A stretch of 64,000 nt of DNA from an uncultured Oscillospiraceae bacterium (GCA_934623575.1 CAKTVL010000004.1:30390-94389), one strand, 5' to 3'. Shown: positions 17,642 to 26,666, counted from the stretch's first letter. The notes: generated by a model from the sequence alone, not told the origin. Numbers and translations are program-made.

Positions 17642-18556
17642 ATGAAACGAGCGATGCGCCTTTTGGCGCTGGCGCTGGGGCTGACACTGCTGCTGTCCGC
17701 CTGCGGCGATAAAAAGACCGTGGAGACGGCGGACGCCTCCACCCAGACCGCGCCCCCGGTGGAGGGCGTCACCGCCCTGACCCTGTGCGACGGCCAGGTG
17801 ACGCTGCGCTTCGCCAAGGATGAGAGCGGCGCGTGGACCTGGCAGGACGACCCGGACTTCCCCCTGGAGCAGACGGCGCTGGACGAGCTGCTGGCCCTGC
17901 CAGCGGTGCTGGACGGCGGCGAGGCCGTCCCCGACGTGCAGGAGCTGTCCGTCTATGGCCTGGCGGCGCCGGAGAAGTACATCACCGTCACCTCTGACGG
18001 CGCGGACGTGACCTATTACATCGGCGAGCAGGCCACCGACGGCCGCTGGTATGTGCTGACGCCCGACGGCCGGGTGCTGTACACCGCCGACGAGGACAAG
18101 GCCCTGCTGAGCCGCAGCGTCTACAGCATGGCGCAGCTGCCGCAGCTGCCGGCGATCACCGCCGACAAGCTGATCAGCGTGTCGCTGCTGCCGGCGGAGG
18201 GCACCGCCGTGACCTTCTACACCGATGCGGACGGCACCCGCCGCAGCGGCAGCCGGGACGTCACCGACGCCACCGCCGCCCTGGTGGACGAGATCGCCGC
18301 CCTGACCATCACCGCCTGCGTGGACTACGACCCGGCGGAGGGCGCGGCGGCGGTGTGCGGCCTGGAGACGCCGGAGGTGACCCTGGCGGTGAACTACACC
18401 TCCGACGGCGGCACCGACCACGCTCTGACGCTGGCGGTGGGCGGCTCCACCGGCGACGGCGGCCGCTATGTGACCATCGACAGCGGCGCCACCATCTACC
18501 GGATGGAGGAATCCGCCCTGGCCCAGGTGCTGACCCTGTCGGCCACGGGACTGTAA
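17642..18556 (+). CDS. DUF4340 lipoprotein
   Basis: 304 residues. Signal peptide with lipobox LLSAC at about residues 17-21, then a beta-rich domain with ELSVYGLAAPEKYITV and the GRWYVLTPDGRVLYT pattern of DUF4340. In other Clostridia, DUF4340 proteins often accompany gliding-type or uncharacterised ABC transporters; here the neighbours are a two-component system 19 nt downstream. It could be the sensed or controlled surface component, which is inference. Confidence 0.8.
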   Translation: MKRAMRLLALALGLTLLLSACGDKKTVETADASTQTAPPVEGVTALTLCDGQVTLRFAKDESGAWTWQDDPDFPLEQTALDELLALPAVLDGGEAVPDVQELSVYGLAAPEKYITVTSDGADVTYYIGEQATDGRWYVLTPDGRVLYTADEDKALLSRSVYSMAQLPQLPAITADKLISVSLLPAEGTAVTFYTDADGTRRSGSRDVTDATAALVDEIAALTITACVDYDPAEGAAAVCGLETPEVTLAVNYTSDGGTDHALTLAVGGSTGDGGRYVTIDSGATIYRMEESALAQVLTLSATGL

Positions 18557-18575
18557 ACGGAAAAGGAGGCGCGCC

Positions 18576-19259
18576 ATGCGCATTCTCATCGTAGAGGACG
18601 AAAAACGACTGGCCGGCATCCTGCAGGACCTGCTGCGCCGCCAGGGCTACACCGCCGACGTGTGCTATGACGGCGTCTCCGGCCTGGACAACGCCCGCAG
18701 CGACATTTACGACCTGCTGGTGCTGGACGCCATGCTCCCCGGCATGGACGGCTTTACCCTGCTGCGGGAGCTGCGCCGGGGCGGCAGCCGCCTGCCGGTG
18801 CTGATGCTCACCGCCCGCAGCGAGCTGACGGACCGCGTCCGCGGTCTGGACGCCGGGGCGGACTACTACCTCACCAAGCCCTTCGAGCCGGAGGAGCTGC
18901 TGGCCTGCATCCGCTCCCTGCTGCGCCGGGGCGGCGAGGACGTCTCCGCCGACCCGGAGGTCACCGCCTTCGGCGATTTGACGCTGCACATGGGCACCTT
19001 CCTGCTGGAGTGCGGCGGCCGCAGCGTGCGGCTCAGCCGCCGGGAGTACGACCTGATGGAGCTGCTGATGAAAAACGGCAGCCAGATCGTCTCCAAGGAG
19101 CAGCTGATCCTGAAGGTCTGGGGCTATGACTCCGCCGCCGAGGACAACAACGTGGAGGTCTACATCTCCTTCCTGCGGCGCAAGCTCACCCACCTGCAGT
19201 CCGCCGTGAGGATCAAGACCCTGCGCATGGTGGGCTACTGTCTGGAGGTGGGGGCATGA
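18576..19259 (+). CDS. OmpR-family response regulator
   Basis: 227 residues. Receiver domain with ILIVEDEKRLA, phosphoacceptor Asp in LLVLDAMLPGMDG at about residue 51, Lys in LTKPF; C-terminal winged helix with RREYDLMELL and GYDSAAEDNNVEVYISFLRRKL. Its stop overlaps the kinase start (ATGA), showing coupling. Confidence 0.95.
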   Translation: MRILIVEDEKRLAGILQDLLRRQGYTADVCYDGVSGLDNARSDIYDLLVLDAMLPGMDGFTLLRELRRGGSRLPVLMLTARSELTDRVRGLDAGADYYLTKPFEPEELLACIRSLLRRGGEDVSADPEVTAFGDLTLHMGTFLLECGGRSVRLSRREYDLMELLMKNGSQIVSKEQLILKVWGYDSAAEDNNVEVYISFLRRKLTHLQSAVRIKTLRMVGYCLEVGA

Positions 19260-20479
19260 TCCGGCATCTCCGCTGGAAGGTGGTGGCCACCAACATGCTG
19301 CTGATCTCGCTGGTGCTGCTGGCGGTGTTCGCCGCGGTGTACTTCATCTCCCGGGGCAACTACCGCAAAAACGTCCAGCAGCAGCTGTATCAGGCGCTGG
19401 AGCAGGGGGACTACGGCCTCAGCCAGCCCGGCGCGGACAGCATCCCCTGCTTCGTGGCCGAGGTCTACGGCAGCGGCACCGTCCGCGTCGCCGGCAACAG
19501 CTACTACGACCTCAGCGACGAGACCCGCATGGCCCGGATCGTCACCGCCGCCCTGGCGGAGCCGGAGGATCAGGGCACGCTGGACGAGTACCACCTGCGC
19601 TACCTGCGGCAGCGCGGCTATGTCAGCACCACCATCGCCTTCACGGACACCTATCTGGAATACACCTCTCTGCACACACTGCTGACTGCCTGCTCTCTGG
19701 TGGGCTGCGGCGCGCTGGTGGTGCTGTTCCTGTGCAGCTACCTGCTCTCCGGCGTGGTCACCAAGCCGGTGGGCGACGCCTGGGCCCAGCAGGAGCAGTT
19801 CCTGTCCGACGCCAGCCATGAGCTGAAAACGCCCCTGACGGTGATCCTGTCCTCCGCCCAGCTGCTGGAGCAGTCCGCCGCGCCGGAGCAGGCGCCCTAT
19901 GTGGACAACATCCAGGCCGAGGGCCGCCGCATGAAGGCCCTGGTGGAGGACATGCTCACCCTGTTCCGGGCGCAGAAGAGTGCCGGCACGCCGCCGGACA
20001 CGGCAGCGGACCTGTCGGAGACCGCGGTGACCGAGGCCCTGCGCTTCGAGCCGGTGGCCTTCGAGGCCGGGCACCTGCTGGACTACGACATCGCACCGTC
20101 CCTGCCCGTCCGAGGCGACGGCGCCCGGCTGGGCCAGGCCCTGGCGGTGCTGCTGGACAACGCCGTCAAATACGCCGCCCCCGGCACCGCTATCCACCTG
20201 GACGCCGTGCGCCAGGGCGGCCGCGCGGTGGTCGCCGTGGCCAACGAGGGCCCGGACATCCCACCGGACAAGCTGTCCCACATCTTCGACCGCTTCTACC
20301 GCGCCGACGACGCCCGCACGGACGGCAGCAGCTTTGGCCTGGGTCTGCCCATCGCCAAGGCCATCGTGGACGCCCATCGCGGCACGCTGCGCTGCACCAG
20401 CAGCGGCGGCATCACAACATTCAGTATCTCGCTGCCCCTGGCGGCGGGAAAACAGGAGAGAGGCACAGACCATGTTTGA
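19256..20479 (+). CDS. Sensor histidine kinase
   Basis: 407 residues. Two membrane segments (about 12-30 and 142-165) flank an extracellular domain of about 110 residues. The H-box DASHELKTPLTV (His at about 190), N-box LLDNAVKYA and G-box SSFGLGLPIAK are complete. No clear HAMP domain. It phosphorylates the regulator encoded just upstream. The next gene starts inside its last codons. Confidence 0.94.
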   Translation: MIRHLRWKVVATNMLLISLVLLAVFAAVYFISRGNYRKNVQQQLYQALEQGDYGLSQPGADSIPCFVAEVYGSGTVRVAGNSYYDLSDETRMARIVTAALAEPEDQGTLDEYHLRYLRQRGYVSTTIAFTDTYLEYTSLHTLLTACSLVGCGALVVLFLCSYLLSGVVTKPVGDAWAQQEQFLSDASHELKTPLTVILSSAQLLEQSAAPEQAPYVDNIQAEGRRMKALVEDMLTLFRAQKSAGTPPDTAADLSETAVTEALRFEPVAFEAGHLLDYDIAPSLPVRGDGARLGQALAVLLDNAVKYAAPGTAIHLDAVRQGGRAVVAVANEGPDIPPDKLSHIFDRFYRADDARTDGSSFGLGLPIAKAIVDAHRGTLRCTSSGGITTFSISLPLAAGKQERGTDHV

Positions 20480-22055
20480 TACCATCCTCCGGGGCGGCAC
20501 TGTCGTTGACGGCACGGGCCGCCCCGGCTTCACCGCGGACGTAGCCGTCACCGGCGGAAGGATCGCCGCCGTCGGCGACCTGCGGGGCGCGGACAGCGCC
20601 CGCGTTATCGACGCCGCCGGCAAGACCATCACCCCCGGCTTCATCGACATCCACCGCCACGCCGACGCGGCGCTGTTCCGCCCCGGCTTCGGTGCAGCGG
20701 AGCTGTGCCAGGGCCTGACTACCATCGTCAACGGCAACTGCGGCCTAAGCGCCGCCCCCTTCGGCCCCGCCCACGGCGACGCCATCCGGGACTATCTGCG
20801 CCCCATCACCGGCGCCCTGCCGCCGGAGCTGGTGACGGACACCCTGTCCGGCTACTTTGCGTCCCTGCCCGCCCTGCCGGTGCATGTGGGCATGCTCACC
20901 GGCGCCGGCGTCCTCCGGGCCGATGCCGCCGGCTACGAGCTGGAGCACCTGGAGGACCAGCACTACCGCGCCCTGCACCGCGCCCTGGAGCGCGCCCTGG
21001 CCGACGGCGCCCTGGGCGTCTCCCTGGGCCTGGGCTACGCCCCCGAGTGCTTCTACACCACCCGCGAGCTGATCCGCGCCCTGGCCCCTATAGCCGGGCA
21101 GGACATCCCCCTGACCGTCCACATGCGGCAGGAGGGCGGCGGCGTCTGCGACTCTATCGAGGAGATGCTGCTGGTGGCCCGCCAGCTGCGCGTCCCCCTG
21201 CACATCAGCCACCTGAAGGCCATGGGCCGTGACAACTGGGGCGTCAAGATCCCCCGGGCGCTGGCGCTGCTGCAGCAGGCCAGGGACGACGGGCTGGACG
21301 TGGGCTGCGACGTGTACCCCTACACCGCCGGCTCCACCCAGCTGCTGCACATCTTGCCCCCGGAGTTTCTGGAGGGCGGCATGGACGCCGTGGTCCGCCG
21401 CCTGGCGGACCCCCGCCAGCGGGAGACGCTGGCCCACCGCATCCAGGAGGGCGACGGCTTCGACGACATCGCCAAGCTGGCCGGCTGGGACGGCATCTTC
21501 CTCAGCAGCCTCCACTGCCCGGAGGACGAGCCGCTTCTGGGCAAGAGCATCGCCCAGGAGGCGGCCATAGAGCATAAATCCCCGCTGGACGCCTGCTGCG
21601 ACCTGCTGATCCGGGAGCACTGTCAAGTGACCATGATCGACTTCATGGCCGCGGAGGAGGACATCGCCGCTATCCTCCGCAGCCCTCTCAGCTGCCTGAT
21701 CTCCGACGCCACCTATCCCACTGAGGGCATGCCCCATCCCCGGGTCTACGGCAGCTGCACCCGGCTTTTGCAGCACTTTGTCCGGGAGCAGGGCGTGCTG
21801 ACGCTGGAGCAGGCCGTCCACAAGCTGACCCAGGCCCCGGCCCAGGCCCTGCGCCTTGCGGGCAAGGGCGTCGTGGCCGTGGGCGCGGACGCCGACCTGT
21901 GCGTCTTTGACCCCGCTGCCCTGACCGAGCGCGGCACCTATCAGGACCCCTGCCGGACGGCCCTGGGCATGTCCGCCGTGCTGGTATCCGGCGAATTGGC
22001 CGTGCTGGACGGCGCGCTCACCGGCGCCAAAAACGGCAGCATCATACGCAGATAA
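20472..22055 (+). CDS. N-acyl-D-amino-acid deacylase (D-aminoacylase), amidohydrolase family
   Basis: 527 residues from the ATG at 20472, which overlaps the kinase stop by 8 bp. ILRGGTVVDGTGRPGF opens the urease-like beta-sandwich; FIDIHRHADA carries the metal-binding HxH at about residue 60; NGNCGLSAAP and HISHLKAMG are typical D-aminoacylase motifs. It hydrolyses N-acyl-D-amino acids, possibly from peptidoglycan or diet. The link to the two-component system is unusual. Confidence 0.88.
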   Translation: MFDTILRGGTVVDGTGRPGFTADVAVTGGRIAAVGDLRGADSARVIDAAGKTITPGFIDIHRHADAALFRPGFGAAELCQGLTTIVNGNCGLSAAPFGPAHGDAIRDYLRPITGALPPELVTDTLSGYFASLPALPVHVGMLTGAGVLRADAAGYELEHLEDQHYRALHRALERALADGALGVSLGLGYAPECFYTTRELIRALAPIAGQDIPLTVHMRQEGGGVCDSIEEMLLVARQLRVPLHISHLKAMGRDNWGVKIPRALALLQQARDDGLDVGCDVYPYTAGSTQLLHILPPEFLEGGMDAVVRRLADPRQRETLAHRIQEGDGFDDIAKLAGWDGIFLSSLHCPEDEPLLGKSIAQEAAIEHKSPLDACCDLLIREHCQVTMIDFMAAEEDIAAILRSPLSCLISDATYPTEGMPHPRVYGSCTRLLQHFVREQGVLTLEQAVHKLTQAPAQALRLAGKGVVAVGADADLCVFDPAALTERGTYQDPCRTALGMSAVLVSGELAVLDGALTGAKNGSIIRR

Positions 22056-22086
22056 AAAAACGACCCCCGGCAGGGGGTCGTTTTTT
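22053..22086. terminator. Bidirectional terminator between deacylase and EamA genes
   Basis: CGACCCCC (22061-22068), loop GGCA, GGGGGTCG (22073-22080), flanked by A and T runs on either side. It serves the convergent genes. Confidence 0.9.
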
Positions 22087-23017
22087 ATTCTTTTTTCTCC
22101 GCCGACACGTTGGCGATGAACACGCACACCAGAATGATCACCACACCGGCCGCCTGCCACAGGCTGAAGTCCTCCTTCAGGAACAGCACCCCCGCCAGCA
22201 CCGACACCACCGTGGTCACGTTGGAGAACAGCGACGTCTCCGACACCGTCAGGTGGCTGTTGGCGAAGTTCAGCAGCCCATAGGCCACGCCGGAGGACAG
22301 CACGCCCAGATACAGCACCGCCAGCCAGAAGTCGCCGCTCTGCGCCGGGCCGGTGATTAGCTCGCTGCCCGGTCCGCCGCTCTGGAGCAGCGCCACCGGG
22401 ATGAACACCACCATGCCCACCACGAACATGATGTAGGTCATCTCGAAGGGGGTGAAGGCCTTGGCGGCGTCGTGGCTGATGCCGTAATACACCGTGTCGC
22501 TGAGCATGGTCAGCAGCAGAAACAGCAGTCCCAGCGCCGAGATCATCACTGCACCGCCCACGGAGATCAGCGCCACGCCGCCCACCGCGCCCAGGGCGCA
22601 CAGCACCTGCCGCCGGGTGACCCTTTCGTGCAGCACCAGCACGTCCATCAGGATGCAGCACACCGGCACCGCCGCGATGATGGTCCCCGCCACGGCGGAG
22701 GACGTGTACAGGATGCCGTAGTTCTCGAAGATGAAGTACGCCACCGGCTGCACGATGCCCAGCAGCAGCAGCTTGTGCACCGGCTTTCCCCGCAGGGAGA
22801 AGGCGAACCACTTCTGTCCCCGCAGCCTTCCGATCAGGGCGTTCAGGGCGATGACCAGCGTCATGGCCGCCACCGCCACCGTAAAGCGGAAGGCCAGCAG
22901 CACGCTGGGCGCCGCGATGTCCAGCGCCTTCCGGGAGAACATGAAGCTCATGCCGAAGATCACCGCGCTGGTCAGCGCCGCCAGCAGCGACAGGATGTGA
23001 AGCTTTTTCTGGTCCAT
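22085..23017 (-). CDS. EamA/DMT-family transporter
   Basis: 310 residues, ten predicted membrane helices in two EamA repeats (LAALTSAVIFGMSFMFSRKA near the start; LGVLSSGVAYGLLNFAN in the second). The ATG at 23017 is chosen because AGAGGT lies 7 nt before it; an in-frame ATG 33 nt upstream lacks a site. Likely exporter of a metabolite or amino acid; substrate not deducible. Confidence 0.88.
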   Translation of the reverse strand: MDQKKLHILSLLAALTSAVIFGMSFMFSRKALDIAAPSVLLAFRFTVAVAAMTLVIALNALIGRLRGQKWFAFSLRGKPVHKLLLLGIVQPVAYFIFENYGILYTSSAVAGTIIAAVPVCCILMDVLVLHERVTRRQVLCALGAVGGVALISVGGAVMISALGLLFLLLTMLSDTVYYGISHDAAKAFTPFEMTYIMFVVGMVVFIPVALLQSGGPGSELITGPAQSGDFWLAVLYLGVLSSGVAYGLLNFANSHLTVSETSLFSNVTTVVSVLAGVLFLKEDFSLWQAAGVVIILVCVFIANVSAEKKE

Positions 23018-23050
23018 AGGCAGTACCTCTTTACTGAATATAACGGCCAC

Positions 23051-23079
23051 ATCATACCATATCCCGCCCCGGAAGGCAA
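23051..23079 (-). promoter_or_regulatory. Promoter of the EamA gene
   Basis: On the minus strand TTGCCT (23074-23079), 17-bp spacer, TATGAT (23051-23056) with an upstream TGG giving an extended -10. Confidence 0.65.
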
Positions 23080-23081
23080 GG

Positions 23082-23105
23082 AAAAGCGCCGCCTTCCGGC
23101 GGCGC
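23082..23105 (-). terminator. Terminator of the 26-residue peptide transcript
   Basis: GCGCCGCC / GGCGGCGC stem with a 4-nt loop (23086-23105), followed on the minus strand by TTTTCC. It lies just upstream of the EamA promoter and insulates it. Confidence 0.65.
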
Positions 23106-23216
23106 CTGTCCCCGGCGGCGCGAAGGGGTCACTCGTGCCGCTGCAGTGCCAGATTTGTGAGGCAGGGAGAAAAGATGGCTACATTACGATCATAAATGGG
23201 GGAAACGCGGAGCCGT

Positions 23217-23297
23217 TTACCGGCTGGTCACCTTGGACGTCACCGCCACGATCACCAGCAGGATCGCCAGGCTGGCCAATACAAGATTCAATGCCAT
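23217..23297 (-). CDS. 26-residue hydrophobic membrane peptide
   Basis: Short gene with complete signals: AAAGGAGG before ATG at 23297, a strong promoter at 23328-23356 and a terminator at 23082-23105. The product is one membrane helix (NLVLASLAILLVIVAV) with a short basic tail TSKVTSR. No family recognised. Candidate roles are a small regulator of the EamA transporter next door, or a type I toxin-like peptide; no antisense RNA was identified. Confidence 0.6.
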   Translation of the reverse strand: MALNLVLASLAILLVIVAVTSKVTSR

Positions 23298-23327
23298 GTG
23301 CAGCGCCTCCTTTCGGTTGATATCTTT

Positions 23328-23356
23328 ACTATAGCACGCGCACTTTGGCTTGTAAA
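23328..23356 (-). promoter_or_regulatory. Promoter of the 26-residue peptide
   Basis: Minus strand TTTACA (23351-23356), 17-bp spacer, TATAGT (23328-23333) preceded by TGC, near consensus. Confidence 0.75.
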
Positions 23357-23390
23357 ACGCATGATTTTCATCAAGATGATGAAAAAAAGG

Positions 23391-23418
23391 TTGCGTCCGC
23401 CCCGCCGTGTGGTATACT
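23391..23418 (+). promoter_or_regulatory. Promoter of the LysR gene
   Basis: TTGCGT (23391-23396), 16-bp spacer, TATACT (23413-23418) with TGG giving an extended -10. Divergent from and 35 bp away from the peptide promoter. Confidence 0.65.
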
Positions 23419-23444
23419 GGACGGGAAGGGAAGGTGTGCCCGCC

Positions 23445-24365
23445 ATGAGCATCGGAAAGTATCAGATATTCCTGAAAACCGTAGAATTAGGCAGCTTTAC
23501 CGCCGCGGCCCGTGTGCTGAATTTCACCCAGTCCGGCGTCAGCCACGCCATCGGCTCGCTGGAGGAGGAGCTGGGCGTCACGCTGCTGGTGCGCAGCCAC
23601 GGCGGCGTCACCCCCACGGCGGACGGCCGGGCGCTGACGCCCTGCTTCCGGGAGCTGTGTGCCATGCAGCACCGGCTGGAGCAGCAGGCCGCGGACCTGC
23701 GGGGCCTGGACACCGGCCTCGTCCGGGTGGCCACCTTCACCAGCGTCTCGGAGAAGTGGCTCCCCGGCATCCTCAAGAGCTTTCAGGCGCAGTATCCCCG
23801 CATCGAGTTCGAGCTGCTGCCCTCCAACTTCAACAACGAGATCTCCGACTGGGTGCTCCACGGCCAGGCGGACTGCGGCTTTCTCTCCCTACCCACTCCG
23901 GCGGAGAAATACCTGGACTGCTGGCTGCTGCAGCGTGACCAGTGGAAGGTCATCCTGCCCTGCGACCACCCTATGGCCGGCCGCCAGCCCTTCCCGCCGG
24001 AGGCCCTGGAGCAGTATCCCCTCATCCTGCTGGACGAGGGCGACGACTACGAGATCCAGGCCATCTTCGACCACTACGGGGTGCATCCTCAGATCCAGTA
24101 CACCGTCCAGCAGGACCAGACCATTCTGGCCATGGTCTCTGGCGGCCTGGGCATCAGCATCATGGAGGAGCTGATGCTCTACCGCTGCGCCTATCCCCTG
24201 GCCGCCAGCACCCTGCCCAGGACCTTCCACCGGGACATCGGCATCTGCGTCAAGGACAAAAACGCCCTGTCCCACTCCACCCAGGTGTTCATCGACCATG
24301 TCCGCCGCTGGGTGCTGCAAAACTTCCCCGAGGGCTGGAACGCCCCGCGGCCCCACGAGCGCTGA
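23445..24365 (+). CDS. LysR-family transcriptional regulator
   Basis: 306 residues. N-terminal winged helix (YQIFLKTVELGSFTAAAR, FTQSGVSHAIGSLEEELG) and a periplasmic-binding-protein-like effector domain (LDTGLVRVATFTSVSEKWLP). The ATG at 23445 matches the usual LysR start; the open frame extends upstream into noncoding DNA. It is divergent from the membrane peptide and EamA genes, its probable targets. Confidence 0.92.
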   Translation: MSIGKYQIFLKTVELGSFTAAARVLNFTQSGVSHAIGSLEEELGVTLLVRSHGGVTPTADGRALTPCFRELCAMQHRLEQQAADLRGLDTGLVRVATFTSVSEKWLPGILKSFQAQYPRIEFELLPSNFNNEISDWVLHGQADCGFLSLPTPAEKYLDCWLLQRDQWKVILPCDHPMAGRQPFPPEALEQYPLILLDEGDDYEIQAIFDHYGVHPQIQYTVQQDQTILAMVSGGLGISIMEELMLYRCAYPLAASTLPRTFHRDIGICVKDKNALSHSTQVFIDHVRRWVLQNFPEGWNAPRPHER

Positions 24366-24396
24366 GCCGCGCTTTTCGCTGAAAGTAAAAAACGAA

Positions 24397-24540
24397 ACCA
24401 AACGCCGCCCTCCGCCGTCAGTATAGGCAGGAGCGGCGTTTGGCCGCTTCACGCGCGGCCCGCAGGCGCCAAAGGGGCATGCCTCGCCGCCGCGCCGCCT
24501 ATAAACCGGGCGCACTGCGCCCACGCGGCCTTTGGCCGCA
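24397..24540 (+). other. Hairpin-rich intergenic region
   Basis: Contains a terminator-like stem with arms AAACGCCGC and GCGGCGTTT, then GGGCGC-act-GCGCCC (24508-24522) and GCGGCC-ttt-GGCCGC (24525-24539) directly before the ribosome site of the next gene. No promoter hexamers are obvious. Confidence 0.45.
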
Positions 24541-24557
24541 CGAAAGGAGTACTTAGT

Positions 24558-25082
24558 ATGAAGAAATTTGTTGCTATGCTGCTGGCTCTGGTCATGGCGT
24601 TGTCTCTGATGGCCTGCGGCCAGAAGGAGGATAACATCGGCGGCGAGAAAAAGGACGACCAGACGCAGACCGACGGTCAAACCGTTGACCTGAAGGCCGC
24701 CTATGACGCCGCCATCGCCAAGGTCAACGAGGAGCTGGGCGACAACGCACCCGTGCTGCTGGAGGAGACGGCTGTGGAGATCCTGAACAGCTACTACCCC
24801 GGCCTGGAGAACGCCAAGCTGAAGCAGTCTGTATTCTTCATCTCACCCACCGCCACCTCCTGCGAGGTGTCCATGGTGGAGGCGGAAAGCGCCGCCGACG
24901 CTGAGATCGTCCGCCAGAGCTTCCAAGCCCGTGTGGACGCTATGGCCAGCGACACCACCTATCCCGAGGAGGCCGGCATGTGGAAGAACAATGCCACCGT
25001 TACCGTCAACGGCAACTATGTGGTGCTGGAGGTCCTGCCCGACGGCTGCACCGTTCCTGACGCTTTCTTGGCGAAATTCTGA
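24558..25082 (+). CDS. DUF4358 lipoprotein
   Basis: 174 residues. Signal peptide with lipobox LSLMAC, a charged linker (EKKDDQTQTDGQ), then a globular domain with VFFISPTATSCEVSMVE resembling DUF4358. Surface-anchored, function unknown. It precedes the ECF sigma gene by 73 nt and could be cotranscribed by readthrough. Confidence 0.78.
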   Translation: MKKFVAMLLALVMALSLMACGQKEDNIGGEKKDDQTQTDGQTVDLKAAYDAAIAKVNEELGDNAPVLLEETAVEILNSYYPGLENAKLKQSVFFISPTATSCEVSMVEAESAADAEIVRQSFQARVDAMASDTTYPEEAGMWKNNATVTVNGNYVVLEVLPDGCTVPDAFLAKF

Positions 25083-25097
25083 TGTTCTGACTGGAAA

Positions 25098-25149
25098 ATC
25101 CCCTTTCTGTGTGCTATGATGGTCTGACCGACAGACACAGAAAGGGGAT
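25098..25149 (+). promoter_or_regulatory. Inverted repeat enclosing the ECF sigma gene promoter
   Basis: Perfect 15-bp arms ATCCCCTTTCTGTGT (25098-25112) and ACACAGAAAGGGGAT (25135-25149). The 22-nt loop contains an extended -10 element TGCTATGAT whose TG is the end of the left arm. The right arm contains AAAGGGG, the ribosome site of the gene at 25156. Confidence 0.7.
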
Positions 25150-25155
25150 CGCCCT

Positions 25156-25710
25156 ATGGAGGACGTCCAGATCATCGACGGCTTTTTCCGCCGTGACCCG
25201 GCGGCCATCGAGGCCGTCCGGGAAAAATATGAAAAGCGCTGCTTCGCCGCCGCCCGGCACATCCTGCCGGACGAGCGGGACGCGGAGGAATGCGTCAGCG
25301 ACGTGTGGCTGCGGCTGTGGAACGCCATCCCGCCGGAGCGCCCCCGCTCGCTGGCGGCCTACGTCACCACCGTCACCCGGCGGCTGGCGCTGGATAAATG
25401 CGACTACAACCGCGCCGCCCAGCGGCGCAGCGACCTGACCGTGGCCTTCGAGGAGCTGGAGGGCTGCCTGCCCGCCGAGGACAGCGCCGTCCGCACCCTG
25501 GAAGAGCAGGAGTTCAGCCGCGTGCTCAACGCCTTCCTGCGCAAGCTGACCCGGCAGAGCCGCACTTATTTTATCCGCCGTTACTGGTACGGCGAGAGCA
25601 TCCGCGAGATCGCCGACGCCTGCGGCGCGGGCGAGGAGAAGGTCAAATCCTCCCTTTTCCGCGCCCGCCAGCGCCTGCGTACCGTGCTGGAAAAGGAGGG
25701 GATGCTGTGA
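25156..25710 (+). CDS. ECF-type RNA polymerase sigma factor
   Basis: 184 residues. Region 2 (AARHILPDERDAEECVSDVWLRLWNAIP) and region 4 (RYWYGESIREIADACGAGEEKVKSSLFRARQRL) are complete, with no region 3, so it is an ECF sigma. Its target promoters are not known. The stop overlaps the next gene (GTGA), which encodes the likely membrane anti-sigma factor. Confidence 0.93.
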   Translation: MEDVQIIDGFFRRDPAAIEAVREKYEKRCFAAARHILPDERDAEECVSDVWLRLWNAIPPERPRSLAAYVTTVTRRLALDKCDYNRAAQRRSDLTVAFEELEGCLPAEDSAVRTLEEQEFSRVLNAFLRKLTRQSRTYFIRRYWYGESIREIADACGAGEEKVKSSLFRARQRLRTVLEKEGML

Positions 25711-26666
25711 ATACCGATCGTATGAAGCGCTGGATGGACGCCATCGACGCCGAGCTGCTGGAGGAGGCCCAGCGCCCCCTGCCCCGCGGCGGCGCCGCCG
25801 TGCGCTGGGGCGCCCTGGCCGCCTGCCTCTGCGCGGCGGCCCTGGCCCTGGCCCTCTGGCAGCCCTGGAGCGCTGATCTCATCACCGGCGCGGGCGACAA
25901 CGCCATGGACAAGAGCTTTCCCGTCACTATGGCGCCTGTGCTGGACGCCGAGCCACTCTCTGCCTCTCTGGCCTTGCCGGAGGGCGCGTCCCTGACCTCT
26001 GACTACCAGTGGCGTCAGGACGGCGAGGGCGCCGTCACCGGCGTGTCCTGTACCGTCTTGCTGGACGGGTATGACTATGACTACGGCGCGGCCTATGCCA
26101 GCCAGCCCCTGCCCGCCCCGGACGGTACCCTCCCGGCGGACACCTGGCAGGTGAACGGCCTGACGCTGCTGGTCTATGACGACGGTGCCGTGGGCTGGTA
26201 CGACACGTCCGCCGGTATCCAGTGGTACTGCGCGGCCTGGGACGGCGGAGAGCCGCTGGTCACTGCCTTTACCCTGATGGACGCACAGTATTACACCGTT
26301 CCCACCGCCCCGGAAGGTGCGGACGTGCTGGGCTATGACCTCTTTGACCTGAACGGTGAGACCATCACCGAAGTCTCCTTTACCCTGAACAGCGTTACCT
26401 GGCACTACCGCATGGCCCCCACCGACGACGTCTCGGATACCATCCCCGACATCTCGGCGTTCTCCGGCGGCGCGCAGACGGCAGAGGGCCAGCTTCGCTG
26501 GTGTCCCACGTCCCTCCGCTGGGACGAGGGCGGCGCCGGCTGCATCATCTGGCGGGACATCGCCCCCGGCCTGGTCTACAGCCTGTCGGCCGACAGCGCC
26601 GCGTCGGAGAAGACACTGGCGGATATGGCCGCCCTGGTGTTCAAGCCTGCCCAGGAGGAGTCCTGA
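25707..26666 (+). CDS. Membrane protein, probable anti-sigma factor
   Basis: 319 residues from GTG 25707, which overlaps the sigma stop and follows AAAAGGAGGGG. A cytoplasmic segment (MKRWMDAIDAELLEEAQRP), one membrane helix (about 31-50, LAACLCAAALALALW) and a 260-residue extracellular beta-rich domain. No anti-sigma family domain is obvious; the role is inferred from coupling and topology. Confidence 0.7.
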   Translation: MNTDRMKRWMDAIDAELLEEAQRPLPRGGAAVRWGALAACLCAAALALALWQPWSADLITGAGDNAMDKSFPVTMAPVLDAEPLSASLALPEGASLTSDYQWRQDGEGAVTGVSCTVLLDGYDYDYGAAYASQPLPAPDGTLPADTWQVNGLTLLVYDDGAVGWYDTSAGIQWYCAAWDGGEPLVTAFTLMDAQYYTVPTAPEGADVLGYDLFDLNGETITEVSFTLNSVTWHYRMAPTDDVSDTIPDISAFSGGAQTAEGQLRWCPTSLRWDEGGAGCIIWRDIAPGLVYSLSADSAASEKTLADMAALVFKPAQEES

